Positions 1 through 8,935 are shown, counted from the first letter of the stretch. The stretch is 64,000 nucleotides of DNA from Bacteroidota bacterium (GCA_023423405.1 JAFAFR010000059.1:32201-96200), one strand, 5' to 3'. The notes: a model not told the origin generated them from the sequence alone. Made by a program: numbers and translations.

Positions 1-2139
1 GTCGTTGTAGAGGCGGATCACAAACAGGCTGAGGTTGCGGTAAGGAGGTATATATTCTGCAAACAGTTCGCGGGTAAAGGCCGACCTGTTGAACTCATTT
101 TCCATTTTTGCCCAGAATTCGGGCCAGTATATGTCTTCCTTTCTCGACAACTGTGCATTCACGGCCTGTATCATGGGATCATTGATCTGCATGGACCCCA
201 CCTGCTTGGTAGCGATGATCTGGGCAGAAGGGCTTTTGCCTGCCACTGTGAGGATATTCCGGTAACCGCCGCAGGAGCCGAGGATGGCCAGCTTCATGTA
301 AGGCCGGAGGTACTCGAGGGTATTGGGCAGGTGATAACTGTGGCCGCGGTGAATGATGATGCCCGGTTTCACCCCCTGCTGCTGGAGATAACCCAGGAGG
401 GCCAGTTGCGCCCTTTCGTCGGATCCGTCGTCGGAATTATTTGGCAGGTTGGCAAAGATGCGGATGGGCTGCTCACCGGTAAGCGACTGTATCTCCGTCC
501 ATTGATCCTGCTGATTGATCTGCCAGAGTTGCTTGTCACGGAAAAGATTCATAAAACTGCGGTAGGACGCCTTCCCGTCCTCATCGCCATAAAAGATCAC
601 CAGTTGGTTCACGATATGTTCCTTGTCGCAAAGGGAATCAATCGAAAGTTTTTCATAGTTGCCCAGTTTCCGGAAGATCACATTCGACGCCTCGGGATAA
701 CGCGCCATCTGGAATACCTCCTGCAATACGCCATAGAGCCGCACACCATAGTAAGACTGTTTCTGGTTGCAGCGTTTGATGTTTTCCGTTAGGAGGTCGG
801 CCACCAGGCTTCCATATATGCTGTCGGCAGCCAGTCCAACAAAGGCGTCGGCCACATCCATTGCCGACTCCATTCCCGTACCTATGTTGGCGTCGATATT
901 GGAAATAAAATCCCTGAGCAGTTCTTTGCGCGAAGCCTCGGGCATATTGTTGAGATAATCGCTCAGCACATTATAGTGGGAGCAGATGCGGATGAATTTC
1001 CTGAACTGGTCGTACTGAACCGCCTGCAGCAGGGAATCGGAACGGCCTTCCGGAAGGCTGGCCATCATCCGCTTGTAAATACCCAGGAAACTGGAAGTGT
1101 ACAATTCATCTTCGTCGGAAACCAGGATATAATAAAGGTCAATATTGCGCAGTTTGTCGAGGCTTTTGAAACGAACCGCATCTTTCGACTCGTGGAGCTG
1201 GTTTACCGGCCTGACGAAAAAAGCCAGGGCCTTGGCGTGAAGGGCATCGCGCAGGGCAGGCTGCATCCCCAGGGGGGCGCCCTGCAACTGGCGACTGCGA
1301 TTGTTCTGAATAGTGTTTACATAGAGCTGAAAATAAGCCGGCACATTGTCGCGGCGAAGCGCCAGCAGGGAATCGCGGTTCAGCCTGCCGGCAGCCATCT
1401 CTTCGGCAAAGGGCGCCAGTTCAGGCGCATTCCTGTCGCCCTTCAATTGCACCAGTTGCTGCATCAGCGGCTTTTGCTGGAACTGGATGGAATCTGTCAA
1501 CCGGTTGTTCTTTGCATTCAGGTAGTCCACAATTTCCATGGGATCCCTTTCCGCAACATATACCAGGGCCGTATCGGTATAGGGAAAATCGGGTCTCCGT
1601 TCCATAAAGGGAAGGATGTTCTTGGGACTCACGGCGACGGTCCTGATATCGGCAAGCTGCTGCAGGTTTTTTCCGATGGGGTATTGCCTGAAAGCATCCG
1701 CCATTAGTTGTGTACGGCGGGCGCCGAAGGACCCCATGATCCCCCTGACGCCATTTCCCTTAAATATTTCTTCCGCAAGGAGGGGAAAGGTTTTCAGTAC
1801 AACCGGTATATCGTAGGGAGAAAAACGTCCCTGTGAAAGAGAAGCCCGGAGCGATTGCAGGAAATAGCGGGTAGCATTGAGTATCATCCTGCGCTCGGTG
1901 TCGGATTTGGCGGTTGCGCCGTTGAACTGTTGCTGCAAACTGTCTACCGTAACCGAAGCAAAATGGGTCAGTTGCTCTGTCAGTCCCGGCTCCATCGAAA
2001 ATGTGGGGAGAAATTCCCTGTACTGCATCTGTTCTGCATCCAGCAGGAGGTTGGCCTCAGAGGCATTGGCCTGCGCCACCGACCTGCCGGGAACGGAGAG
2101 AAGCATCAAAACAGCAACCGGAAACAGGGACCTGTACAT
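1..2139 (-). CDS. Secreted protein with a caspase/CHAT-like His-Cys pair (3' end outside window)
   Basis: The open frame runs from an ATG at 2139 to the left edge without a stop, giving 713 codons. Residues 1-22 form a signal peptide ending near VAQA, so the protein is exported. Most of the chain is helical and not recognised. Near the visible C-terminus, a hydrophobic strand followed by HRGHSYH (His597, His600, His603) is followed about 20 residues later by AILGSCGGYRN (Cys623). This strand-HGH, strand-SCGG order is what clan CD peptidases (caspase, gingipain, CHAT) show around their catalytic pair. The assignment rests on this motif alone and is an inference. It lies 33 nt downstream of the lipoprotein at 2173-2613 on the same strand, probably in one transcript. 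Confidence 0.7.
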   Translation of the reverse strand, partial: MYRSLFPVAVLMLLSVPGRSVAQANASEANLLLDAEQMQYREFLPTFSMEPGLTEQLTHFASVTVDSLQQQFNGATAKSDTERRMILNATRYFLQSLRASLSQGRFSPYDIPVVLKTFPLLAEEIFKGNGVRGIMGSFGARRTQLMADAFRQYPIGKNLQQLADIRTVAVSPKNILPFMERRPDFPYTDTALVYVAERDPMEIVDYLNAKNNRLTDSIQFQQKPLMQQLVQLKGDRNAPELAPFAEEMAAGRLNRDSLLALRRDNVPAYFQLYVNTIQNNRSRQLQGAPLGMQPALRDALHAKALAFFVRPVNQLHESKDAVRFKSLDKLRNIDLYYILVSDEDELYTSSFLGIYKRMMASLPEGRSDSLLQAVQYDQFRKFIRICSHYNVLSDYLNNMPEASRKELLRDFISNIDANIGTGMESAMDVADAFVGLAADSIYGSLVADLLTENIKRCNQKQSYYGVRLYGVLQEVFQMARYPEASNVIFRKLGNYEKLSIDSLCDKEHIVNQLVIFYGDEDGKASYRSFMNLFRDKQLWQINQQDQWTEIQSLTGEQPIRIFANLPNNSDDGSDERAQLALLGYLQQQGVKPGIIIHRGHSYHLPNTLEYLRPYMKLAILGSCGGYRNILTVAGKSPSAQIIATKQVGSMQINDPMIQAVNAQLSRKEDIYWPEFWAKMENEFNRSAFTRELFAEYIPPYRNLSLFVIRLYND

Positions 2140-2172
2140 AGCTGGAATTTGTACCCGTAAGGTACAATCTTG

Positions 2173-2613
2173 CTACAAATTAATAGCAGCGCTGCAGTGA
2201 TTGTTCCCTGCGGGGAAATTGCCGGAACCGGATTGGGTTTCCAGCTTCTGACCGGTTCTGTAAAATGCCTGGTACCGGAAGCCCAGCAGTTCGCTGCTGG
2301 CATCCCTGACCGAAACAGTTGTTTCTATCAGCAAGGGCTCTTTGGGTCCGGGAAAATCCGACAGGCGGCGCATGGGAATCAGGGTATCAAACACCACTTC
2401 GGTATGCAGCTTGTTTGCGGTGGCGCTTATCACTGTCAGGTGCAGGGACGCCTGGGTTTGCAGCGGATCGCGTGCTGTCGCCGGGTCCAGCGTTATGTAA
2501 AAGCGAATGTTCCGGTCCTGCCGCTCTGGCGGCGCGCCCGGCTTACTCACCTGCTTTCCGCAGGCGGTTAATAAAATCGCGGCAGCAATGGCTGCTTTTG
2601 TAAAGAATTGCAT
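2173..2613 (-). CDS. Small lipoprotein of unknown function
   Basis: This 146-residue protein begins with a short basic and hydrophobic stretch and a lipobox ending ILLTAC, with Cys18 as the expected lipidated residue, so it should be anchored in the cell envelope. The remainder is about 125 residues, strand-rich, with no motif I recognise. It is the first gene of a minus-strand pair with the caspase-like secreted protein, separated by 33 nt. On its 5' side 171 nt separate it from the divergent lipoprotein gene at 2785. Existence is supported by the signal sequence, coding-like composition and position; function is unknown. Confidence 0.65.
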   Translation of the reverse strand: MQFFTKAAIAAAILLTACGKQVSKPGAPPERQDRNIRFYITLDPATARDPLQTQASLHLTVISATANKLHTEVVFDTLIPMRRLSDFPGPKEPLLIETTVSVRDASSELLGFRYQAFYRTGQKLETQSGSGNFPAGNNHCSAAINL

Positions 2614-2784
2614 CAGGATAGGTTATAGGTGCAGCAATGACAACAAGTTGTGTGCCGCCGTTGCCTGCTGCAGCATACTTTATGCAATTTTCACATTTGC
2701 CGTCGCGCAACCTACTGTTACGACCGCTCATACAAATTCCATTCGTTTTTTGCCAGAGAAACGGTCAGGGCAGAAAACCTTTTT

Positions 2785-3573
2785 ATGAAAAAATATATCG
2801 CTGGCATTGTTTGCCTCCTGGCGCTGACCGCAGTTTTTTCCTGCAGGCGAAGTGAGCAGCCGGAACCTATTCCGCCTGTTCCCGTGAAACTGGTAACGAA
2901 ACTCTTTGTTTCAGAAACGGACTTCCAGTCCTTCGGATACAACGGGCAAAAGCAGGTGACCAGCTACATTTCACAGTGGCAGTCGTCCCCCGAAACCATC
3001 AGTCGTATTGAATACCATATCGGATACCAGGATGGCAGGCTTCACCAGCAAGTGAGCCAGGCGGGTCGTAGCACCTATGAATACCAGGATGGGCGGCCGG
3101 TGAAAGCAGCGAATTTTACGGCCAATGGCAGGAAGCTCAGCACCCACCAGTTTGAGTACGATACCCGGGGCCGGCTGCAGCGCGTCACTGAAACAATGGA
3201 ACTGCCCGACGAGGCCGAGGCCGTTCGCATGGATTTCCAGTACGATGAAAACGGGAACCTGCGGCGGTCAGATCACTGGCTGCGTAAAACAGGGGAAGAA
3301 ACCTTCACCCTGCAGTTTAGCAAGATTTATGAAGCCTATGATACGCAGCCCCAGCCGGTTCCGTCGCCCGTATGGGAACATTTTCTGCCCATCCCGAACA
3401 TGCATGTCAACAATCCCCTGCGCATCGTCAACAGGGGGCCGGATGGCGAATTGCTCAGCCGGTTGCACCTGCAATACCAGTACGGGCCCGATGGCTATCC
3501 CATTGCAAGAACACAGCGCGTGGAGATCGATGGCGTATTGCAGGCCCCTGTCGTGTTTGAATACCAGTACTGA
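2785..3573 (+). CDS. Lipoprotein with YD/RHS-like strand repeats
   Basis: I chose the ATG at 2785 because it directly precedes a clean lipoprotein signal (MKKYIAGIVCLLALTAVFSC); the frame is open further upstream but that part lacks signal character. The mature protein of about 240 residues contains several short repeats of the type YEYQDGR, FEYDTRGRL and FQYDENGNL. These resemble single YD (RHS) repeats and the DUF4595-type lipoproteins of Bacteroidota. Such repeats form beta-sheets that often face the cell exterior. No catalytic motif is visible, so a structural or binding role in the envelope is only a guess. Divergent from the small lipoprotein at 2173-2613. Confidence 0.75.
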   Translation: MKKYIAGIVCLLALTAVFSCRRSEQPEPIPPVPVKLVTKLFVSETDFQSFGYNGQKQVTSYISQWQSSPETISRIEYHIGYQDGRLHQQVSQAGRSTYEYQDGRPVKAANFTANGRKLSTHQFEYDTRGRLQRVTETMELPDEAEAVRMDFQYDENGNLRRSDHWLRKTGEETFTLQFSKIYEAYDTQPQPVPSPVWEHFLPIPNMHVNNPLRIVNRGPDGELLSRLHLQYQYGPDGYPIARTQRVEIDGVLQAPVVFEYQY

Positions 3574-3613
3574 ACAATTGATGTGTTATAATATACCGTT
3601 CATGCACCCGGGG

Positions 3614-3645
3614 TTTGGAAAAGGTGGCGATGCAACTGAAATTTG
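3614..3645 (+). promoter_or_regulatory. Bacteroidota-type promoter candidate for the 73-residue membrane protein
   Basis: TTTG at 3614-3617 is followed after 20 nt by GAAATTTG at 3638-3645, one base off the TAnnTTTG minus-7 box of Bacteroidota sigma factors. The start codon is 19 nt downstream. Confidence 0.4.
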
Positions 3646-3664
3646 CGCCCATAAACTTTATACC

Positions 3665-3886
3665 ATGAAATCGTTTTATTACATCGCCCTTCCCCTTCTG
3701 CTGCTGGCTTCGGTTGCAGCGACGGTGATCCTCAAAGGAACGGTCCGCCCTTCCCGGCAAATAGTGTTGGTATCGACCCTCGGTGAAAAAAGCTTTTCCC
3801 GGACATTACCAGTAACGAAAACGGAGCAGTTCAGGAAACAATATGAGATCCTGCACAAAAAGCAGGTACGGCCGCTGCTCAACTAG
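3665..3886 (+). CDS. Small single-span membrane or exported protein
   Basis: The 73-residue product starts at the ATG at 3665 with a basic residue and a hydrophobic segment (about residues 5-24) that could be a membrane anchor or uncleaved signal. A polar tail of about 45 residues follows with no recognisable domain. A promoter-like element lies immediately upstream. The gene converges on the SnoaL-like gene, with stop codons one base apart (3886 and 3888). Its short length leaves some doubt, but the signal-like start plus promoter argue that it is real. Function unknown. Confidence 0.5.
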   Translation: MKSFYYIALPLLLLASVAATVILKGTVRPSRQIVLVSTLGEKSFSRTLPVTKTEQFRKQYEILHKKQVRPLLN

Positions 3887-3887
3887 C

Positions 3888-4328
3888 CTATTGAGAATTG
3901 GCTACCTGCGACGAATGGATAAGCGCAATTTTCCATTGGTTTCCCACTTTGCGGAAAACGGCTGTTTCCAGCCAATGGTAGGCCCTTGACTTTTCACCCG
4001 ACCTGATCTCGGATTGCAGGTCGTACACGGCATAGGCCGTAGAGCCGCTGATCTTTACCGAATAGATACGAAACTGGTCGTTGCGGGTTTGTTTTTTGCC
4101 TGCATGTTCCCTGAAATACTGAAGCTCCCTTTGCAGGTCCCACACTTCGCCTTCTTCCACCAGCACAAAATCGTAGGTTACATTCTTAACATGGGCAGCG
4201 CTGTCGTACTGTCCCAGCGTGGTATAATCCGCCTTCAGCAGGTTGACAATATCTGTTGAGTCTTTGCGGTATTGTGAGAAAGAAGTGGCGGTTACTAAAC
4301 ATCCAGCCAGCAACAGAAAAGTTTTCAT
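3888..4328 (-). CDS. Exported SnoaL-like / DUF4440-type protein
   Basis: The 146-residue protein has a signal peptide (residues 1-18, ending SFSQ). A single cone-shaped NTF2-like fold is suggested by the order helix (DIVNLLKADY), strands, and the terminal pattern of AYAVYDL and TAVFRKVGNQWKIALIHSS, which is typical of SnoaL/DUF4440 proteins. Members of this family bind small ligands or act as accessory domains, and no specific reaction can be given. It begins 9 nt after the stop of the helicase gene and may be its distal operon partner, though a functional link is not evident. Confidence 0.75.
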   Translation of the reverse strand: MKTFLLLAGCLVTATSFSQYRKDSTDIVNLLKADYTTLGQYDSAAHVKNVTYDFVLVEEGEVWDLQRELQYFREHAGKKQTRNDQFRIYSVKISGSTAYAVYDLQSEIRSGEKSRAYHWLETAVFRKVGNQWKIALIHSSQVANSQ

Positions 4329-4337
4329 GCTGCGAAT

Positions 4338-6680
4338 TTATTCGATGATCCGCAGTTTTGCGTAATTCAGCATGATCTTCTTCTCACCATTCTGCTCGAA
4401 CAGGACCGTTGCTACGGGATTGTGTACGCTGCCTTCCATTTTACTGACTGTTCCGAAACCAAATTTCTGGTGCTCTACGCGCTGGCCCGCCTGCAGGTTA
4501 CTGGTATCACTGGGCACAAAATCGGCAGAGGGTTTGTGCTCTACCACTTTGGGATTTTGTTTGGGCGGCACATAACCGGGAACAGTGTCCTTTCTTTTCG
4601 CCGGGGGCGGGCCGTATAATTTTTCTGCCTGGCCGCTGGCGTTGAAACCACGCATACGGTCAAACGCAGACCCCTGTGTGTAGCCGGCGCCCTGGTTGCG
4701 GATACCGCCGCCGGCATAGCTGCGATCGAGATACTGTTGCGGAATTTCCTCAATGAAGCGGCTGGGTTCGTTCTGAACAAGTTGTCCAAACTTATACCGC
4801 GTATTGGCATAGGTGATCCAAAGTTTGGCCTTTGCCCGCGTGATCACCACATAAAACAGCCTTCTCTCTTCTTCCAGCTCTTCCCTGGTATTGATGCTCA
4901 TGGCATTGGGAAAAAGCATTTCTTCCAGTCCGGCGGCAAATACCACCGGGAACTCGAGCCCCTTGGCTGCGTGAATGGTCATCAGCTTAACGGTATCGGC
5001 ATTGGGATCTTTTTCATCGGCATCGGTGAGCAGGGTGATCTGCTGCAGGTAGGCAGAAAGGCCTTTGTCGCCCACTTCACCATCATCGTTGCTGGGCGTT
5101 TCGGTGAATTCCTTAATGCTGTTCAGCAATTCCTGTACGTTTTCATACCGTTGCAGTCCCTCGGTGGTTTTATCGTTGAACAGCTCTTTTACAATATTGG
5201 TTTGCTTACCTACATGAAAGGCCACTTCATAAGCATTTTTCTGTTCCAGCATACTCTGGCAACTGCGTATAAAGATCACGAACTGCTCAATTGACTCAAG
5301 CGTTCCGGAACGGAAGCCGAAGCGCGATGCATTTTCCAGCACCTCCCACATGGAGATGTTGTTCTCGTTGGCAAACAACACACACTTATCAATGGTGGTT
5401 TTGCCGATGCCTCTTACCGGGTAATTGATGATGCGTTTCAACGCTTCTTCGTCGCGCGTGTTCACGATCAGCCGGAGATAGGCCACAAAATCCTTGATCT
5501 CCTTACGCGCATAGAAACTGACACCGCCGTACATGGTATAGGCGATGCCCATGCGACGCAGGCTTTCTTCAAAAGCACGGCTTTGTGCATTGGTGCGGTA
5601 TAAGATGGCAAAATCGCGGTTGGAAAAATGGTTCCGGAGCTTTTGTTCCTGGATGGTGTCGGCCACGAACTTTCCTTCCTCGTTGTCCGACAGGGTGCGC
5701 ACCAGGCGGATCTTTTCCCCTTCCCCGTTTTCCGTCCAGAGTTCTTTGGGTATCTGGTTTTTATTATGGGCGATCACATCGTTGGCCACTTTCAGGATAT
5801 TCTGCGTGCTGCGGTAATTCTGCTCCAGTTTGATCACTTTCACATCGTCGTAGTCTTTCTGGAACTGCAGGATGTTCTGGATGGTGGCGCCGCGGAAAGA
5901 ATAGATGCTCTGCGCATCGTCGCCCACCACGCACACGTTCTCGTGAGCGGCGCCCAGCAGTTTGATGATCTCATACTGGGCCGGGTTGGTATCCTGGTAT
6001 TCGTCGATCAGGATGTATTTGAACTTGTGCTGGTATTTGTGAAGGGATTCAGGGAAATGCTTAAGCAGCTCGTACATTTTGATGAGCAGGTCGTCGAAAT
6101 CCATGGCCCCGTTCTTGAAGCAGCGCTTGGCATAGGCGTCGTAGATCTGGGCGATGGCGGGCCGGTTGCTGCGGGCGTCTTCCTGCTGGATATAATAGTC
6201 CAGTGCGTATTCGGCAGGATTCACCAGCGCGTTCTTGGCACTGGATATCCGGTTGTACACGACGTTGGGCTTATAGAGCTTGTCGTCGAGATGCAGTTCG
6301 TTGATGACGGTTTTCACCACGCCCTTGGCATCGTCGGTATCGTAAATGGTAAAGGAACTGGGATAGCCCAGGCGATGGGCTTCGCCGCGCAGGATCCGCG
6401 CAAAAACGCTGTGAAATGTGCCTACATACAGGTTGCGGGCGTCGGAATTGCCGAGGATCTTTTCGATCCGTTCCTTCATTTCCCGGGCGGCCTTATTGGT
6501 AAACGTGAGGGCGAGAATATTAAACGCATCCACGCCGTGACGGGCCATCAGGTGCGCTATGCGGGTGGTCAGCACCTTGGTTTTGCCACTGCCGGCGCCA
6601 GCCACGATCATAAGCGGACCATCCTTATGCAGTACCGCTTCCTTTTGCTGTTCATTGAGTCCAGATAAATAGTCTACCAT
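4338..6680 (-). CDS. pcrA: ATP-dependent DNA helicase, UvrD/PcrA family
   Basis: A 780-residue superfamily 1A helicase that unwinds DNA 3' to 5' in nucleotide excision and mismatch repair and clears recombination intermediates. Visible motifs are Walker A (AGAGSGKT, about residue 28), motif II (DEYQDTNPAQYE), motif III (VVGDDAQSIYSFRGA), motif IV (LEQNYRST), motif V (TIHAAKGLEFPVVF) and motif VI (EEERRLFYVVITRAK). The C-terminal 50 residues match the Tudor-like tail of UvrD/PcrA that binds RNA polymerase. I start at the ATG at 6680 (MVDYLSGLN); the frame extends to a TTG at 6704, but this TTG lies inside a promoter-like ATATTTGCC. Length is normal for the family. Confidence 0.95.
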   Translation of the reverse strand: MVDYLSGLNEQQKEAVLHKDGPLMIVAGAGSGKTKVLTTRIAHLMARHGVDAFNILALTFTNKAAREMKERIEKILGNSDARNLYVGTFHSVFARILRGEAHRLGYPSSFTIYDTDDAKGVVKTVINELHLDDKLYKPNVVYNRISSAKNALVNPAEYALDYYIQQEDARSNRPAIAQIYDAYAKRCFKNGAMDFDDLLIKMYELLKHFPESLHKYQHKFKYILIDEYQDTNPAQYEIIKLLGAAHENVCVVGDDAQSIYSFRGATIQNILQFQKDYDDVKVIKLEQNYRSTQNILKVANDVIAHNKNQIPKELWTENGEGEKIRLVRTLSDNEEGKFVADTIQEQKLRNHFSNRDFAILYRTNAQSRAFEESLRRMGIAYTMYGGVSFYARKEIKDFVAYLRLIVNTRDEEALKRIINYPVRGIGKTTIDKCVLFANENNISMWEVLENASRFGFRSGTLESIEQFVIFIRSCQSMLEQKNAYEVAFHVGKQTNIVKELFNDKTTEGLQRYENVQELLNSIKEFTETPSNDDGEVGDKGLSAYLQQITLLTDADEKDPNADTVKLMTIHAAKGLEFPVVFAAGLEEMLFPNAMSINTREELEEERRLFYVVITRAKAKLWITYANTRYKFGQLVQNEPSRFIEEIPQQYLDRSYAGGGIRNQGAGYTQGSAFDRMRGFNASGQAEKLYGPPPAKRKDTVPGYVPPKQNPKVVEHKPSADFVPSDTSNLQAGQRVEHQKFGFGTVSKMEGSVHNPVATVLFEQNGEKKIMLNYAKLRIIE

Positions 6681-6750
6681 AAGCTCCACACTGTGAAGCG
6701 GCAAATATCCCGAAAACTATGGAATAAACCGGCGGAACGGCACGATACTG

Positions 6751-6909
6751 TCAGGATCCCCGCTGGGCGCCGCCTGTAAGTTTGGGCAGGTTGGAGGCCG
6801 ACTTGGAATTGGCCTTCCCTTTGAGGTTGCCGGAAAAAGCTGGTTTCTGGGCGGCACCGCCCTTCTTCTTGCCCTTGCTGTTCTTATTGGAATTGTTCAG
6901 GAGTGACAT
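6751..6909 (-). CDS. Small basic protein rich in Lys, Gly, Asn and Ser
   Basis: A short frame of 52 codons from the ATG at 6909 to a TGA at 6751-6753. The product begins MSLLNNSNKNSKGKKKGG and continues with AFSGNLKGKANSKS and ends LTGGAQRGS. It has no hydrophobic segment, is strongly positively charged and looks disordered, the sort of composition seen in small nucleic-acid- or ribosome-binding proteins. Four regular Lys/Gly blocks and the absence of stop codons through a compositionally coding-like stretch are the only evidence. It lies upstream of the helicase gene on the same strand. Function unknown. Confidence 0.5.
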   Translation of the reverse strand: MSLLNNSNKNSKGKKKGGAAQKPAFSGNLKGKANSKSASNLPKLTGGAQRGS

Positions 6910-7053
6910 GCATTAGCTGTTTGGGAATTAAGATACTGCTTTTCAAACAGCCATCCTTCATCCCCCTAAACCCGTTTGTTAAAAAATTATGAAAATAAAT
7001 TTGGCGGGAAGAACGCGGGCTATTAACTTCACTCCCGCTACAGAAAAAAAGAA

Positions 7054-7077
7054 GGTCCACTGTAGACACAGTCGACC
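7054..7077. other. Near-perfect 9-bp hairpin
   Basis: GGTCCACTG at 7054-7062 pairs with CAGTCGACC at 7069-7077 except for one internal mismatch, around a 6-nt loop. It has no T-run on the + side, so it is not a standard terminator. Confidence 0.4.
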
Positions 7078-7215
7078 TCTAACGATTGCTTGCCATATAA
7101 AAAAAAGCTCAGATCTTTTTGGAGGCCCTATCAGTTTCACCCGGTAGGGCTTTTATTAAGTTCAGTTTCTTTGACCTCTGCGATTTTTTGCCTTTCTAGC
7201 GATTGCCTGCCGTAT
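7078..7215 (+). repeat. Imperfect 21-bp direct repeat, two copies 117 bp apart
   Basis: The copies at 7078-7098 and 7195-7215 share the pattern TCTA-R-CGATTGC-Y-TGCC-R-TAT. The three differences are all transitions. The first copy directly abuts the hairpin at 7054-7077. A duplicated regulatory site is possible. Confidence 0.45.
7125..7150 (+). terminator. Terminator- or attenuator-like hairpin
   Basis: GCCCTA (7125-7130) and TAGGGC (7145-7150) can form a 6-bp stem with a 14-nt loop, followed by TTTTATT on the + strand. There is no + strand gene upstream to terminate, so it would act on a leader of the 7358 gene or on an unannotated RNA. Confidence 0.3.
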
Positions 7216-7357
7216 TTTTCTATTTCCTGAACTCTGATGTAAAAGTATACCGCGAACTTGCCCCGGTCAAATCATATTTGGCCGGTTTTTATTACTTCAA
7301 AAGGGGTAATTTTGCTTCTAAATCCTTAAATAACAGGTGTTTCCGGAAAAATATTGA

Positions 7358-8935
7358 ATGATGCCCAACAAATCCACCGATGCTTTATTTCAGTTAATAA
7401 AATCACTTCACAAGGCGGAAAAGCGGCATTTTAAACTTTATATCAAGAGAAGTTCCGCAAAAGAAGACCTCAAGATCGTGGAGTTGTTCGACACCCTGGA
7501 TAAACTGGAGGACTACGACGAGAAGGTTTTACTCAAAAAACTGCCTTCCATCCAGAAACCCCAGCTCAACAATATCAAGACCCACCTGTACAAACAGCTC
7601 CTGGCCAGCCTGCGCGACCTGAAAAGCACCGATACCCTGGAACTCCAGCTTTCCGAGCAGCTCGACAACGCCCGCATCCTCTACCACAAAGGCCTCAAGC
7701 ACCAGGCCCTCCGCATCCTGGAAAGGGCGCGGGAAATCGCCAAAGCCAACGGGAAATTCAACTACCTGGCGCAGGTGATCTCCCTGGAAAAAAAGATCGA
7801 GACCCTGCACATTACCCGCAGCATCCAGGAAAAAACGGAAAAGCTTACCCTGGAGGCCTCAGAGATCAGCGGCCATATCGAAAGGGTGACCCGTCTCTCC
7901 AACCTGGCCCTCCAGCTCTATGGCTGGTACGTGAAGAACGGGCACGCCCGCAACGAAAAGGACGAAGCGGGCATCCGCCAGTTTTTCAGGGAACAACTGC
8001 CTCCCGACGCTTTTACCCTTACCGACTTTTACGAACGGCTGTACCTCTACCAATGTTATACCTGGTATGCTTTCATCCGCCAGGATTTTCTCATGTACTA
8101 CCGCTACGCCCAGAAATGGGTGGATATTTTCGACGGGAACGAAGTGATGAAAAAAGTGGAGATCGGCCACTATATCAAAGGCCTGCACAATCTCCTCAAT
8201 GCACATTTTGACCTGCGCAATTTCATCCAGTTCGAAAAAGTGCTCAAAACCTTCGAAGCCTTCGCAGCGACCCCCATTGCCGTGCAGCACGACAATTTCC
8301 GCATCCACACTTCCATTTATATCAACAGCGCGCGCCTTAACTGGCACCTGATGACCGGCACCTTCAAAGAGGGACTAAAGCTGGTAGATACCATAACGGC
8401 TAACCTCGAGGAGTATGCGCTTTATGTAGACCCTCACCGCATCGTGGTGTTCAACTACAAATTCGCCACCCTGTATTTCGGCAGCGGCGACTACAATACC
8501 TGTATCGATTACCTGCAGAAGATCATATACGATACCTCCGCCGACCTGCGCATCGACCTCCAGTGTTATGCCCGTCTCATGCACATGATGGCGCACTATG
8601 AACTAGGCAATGATGAGATCATCGAATCCCTCATCAAATCGGTGTACCGATTCATGGCCAAAATGAAAAACCTTACCGTAGTGGAAGAAGAGATGTTCCG
8701 TTTTATCCGGCATTCCTTCGGCGTTTCTCCCCGAAAACTGAAACCGGAGCTGGAAAAATTCCTGCATAAGATCAAACACCTGGAAAAAAGCCGCTTTGAA
8801 ACCAGGGCCTTTGCCTACCTCGATATCATTTCCTGGGTGGAAAGCAAGGTATACGAAAAGCCGATGAGCCAGGTCATTTACGAAAAATACCTGCGGCAGC
8901 GCGGGCGCCGCATTCCACAGCCTAATCCGTTGTAA
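7358..8935 (+). CDS. TPR-like helical repeat protein, Bacteroidota-specific
   Basis: A 525-residue soluble protein with no signal peptide or membrane span, composed almost entirely of amphipathic helices. Residues about 90-170 contain a TPR-like pair (YHKGLKHQALRILERAREIAKANG), and further helix pairs with Tyr/Leu spacing continue through about 480. The N-terminus (residues 1-60) is a Lys-rich helical segment. The ATG at 7358 is followed at once by a second ATG at 7361, and either may be used. Such proteins act as scaffolds; no enzymatic motif is visible. The last 14 nt overlap convergently with the small membrane protein gene at 8922-9158. Function unknown. Confidence 0.85.
   Translation: MMPNKSTDALFQLIKSLHKAEKRHFKLYIKRSSAKEDLKIVELFDTLDKLEDYDEKVLLKKLPSIQKPQLNNIKTHLYKQLLASLRDLKSTDTLELQLSEQLDNARILYHKGLKHQALRILERAREIAKANGKFNYLAQVISLEKKIETLHITRSIQEKTEKLTLEASEISGHIERVTRLSNLALQLYGWYVKNGHARNEKDEAGIRQFFREQLPPDAFTLTDFYERLYLYQCYTWYAFIRQDFLMYYRYAQKWVDIFDGNEVMKKVEIGHYIKGLHNLLNAHFDLRNFIQFEKVLKTFEAFAATPIAVQHDNFRIHTSIYINSARLNWHLMTGTFKEGLKLVDTITANLEEYALYVDPHRIVVFNYKFATLYFGSGDYNTCIDYLQKIIYDTSADLRIDLQCYARLMHMMAHYELGNDEIIESLIKSVYRFMAKMKNLTVVEEEMFRFIRHSFGVSPRKLKPELEKFLHKIKHLEKSRFETRAFAYLDIISWVESKVYEKPMSQVIYEKYLRQRGRRIPQPNPL

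Larger units (their letters stand above)
6910..7357. other. 448-nt intergenic region with repeats and hairpins
   Basis: No credible coding frame is visible on either strand. The region is AT-richer than its neighbours and carries two hairpins (7054-7077 and 7125-7150) and an imperfect 21-bp direct repeat (7078-7098 and 7195-7215), all listed separately. The last 100 nt must contain the promoter of the gene at 7358. A small RNA or a structured leader is possible but not shown. Confidence 0.6.

Noticed and set aside
331..2160. Several + strand open frames at the left edge
   Set aside because: They are antisense to one continuous minus-strand frame of 713 codons with a signal peptide and a plausible catalytic motif.
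6884..7069. 61-codon minus-strand frame upstream of the small basic protein
   Set aside because: It lies in AT-rich non-coding DNA, overlaps the start of the more coding-like small frame and has no motif.
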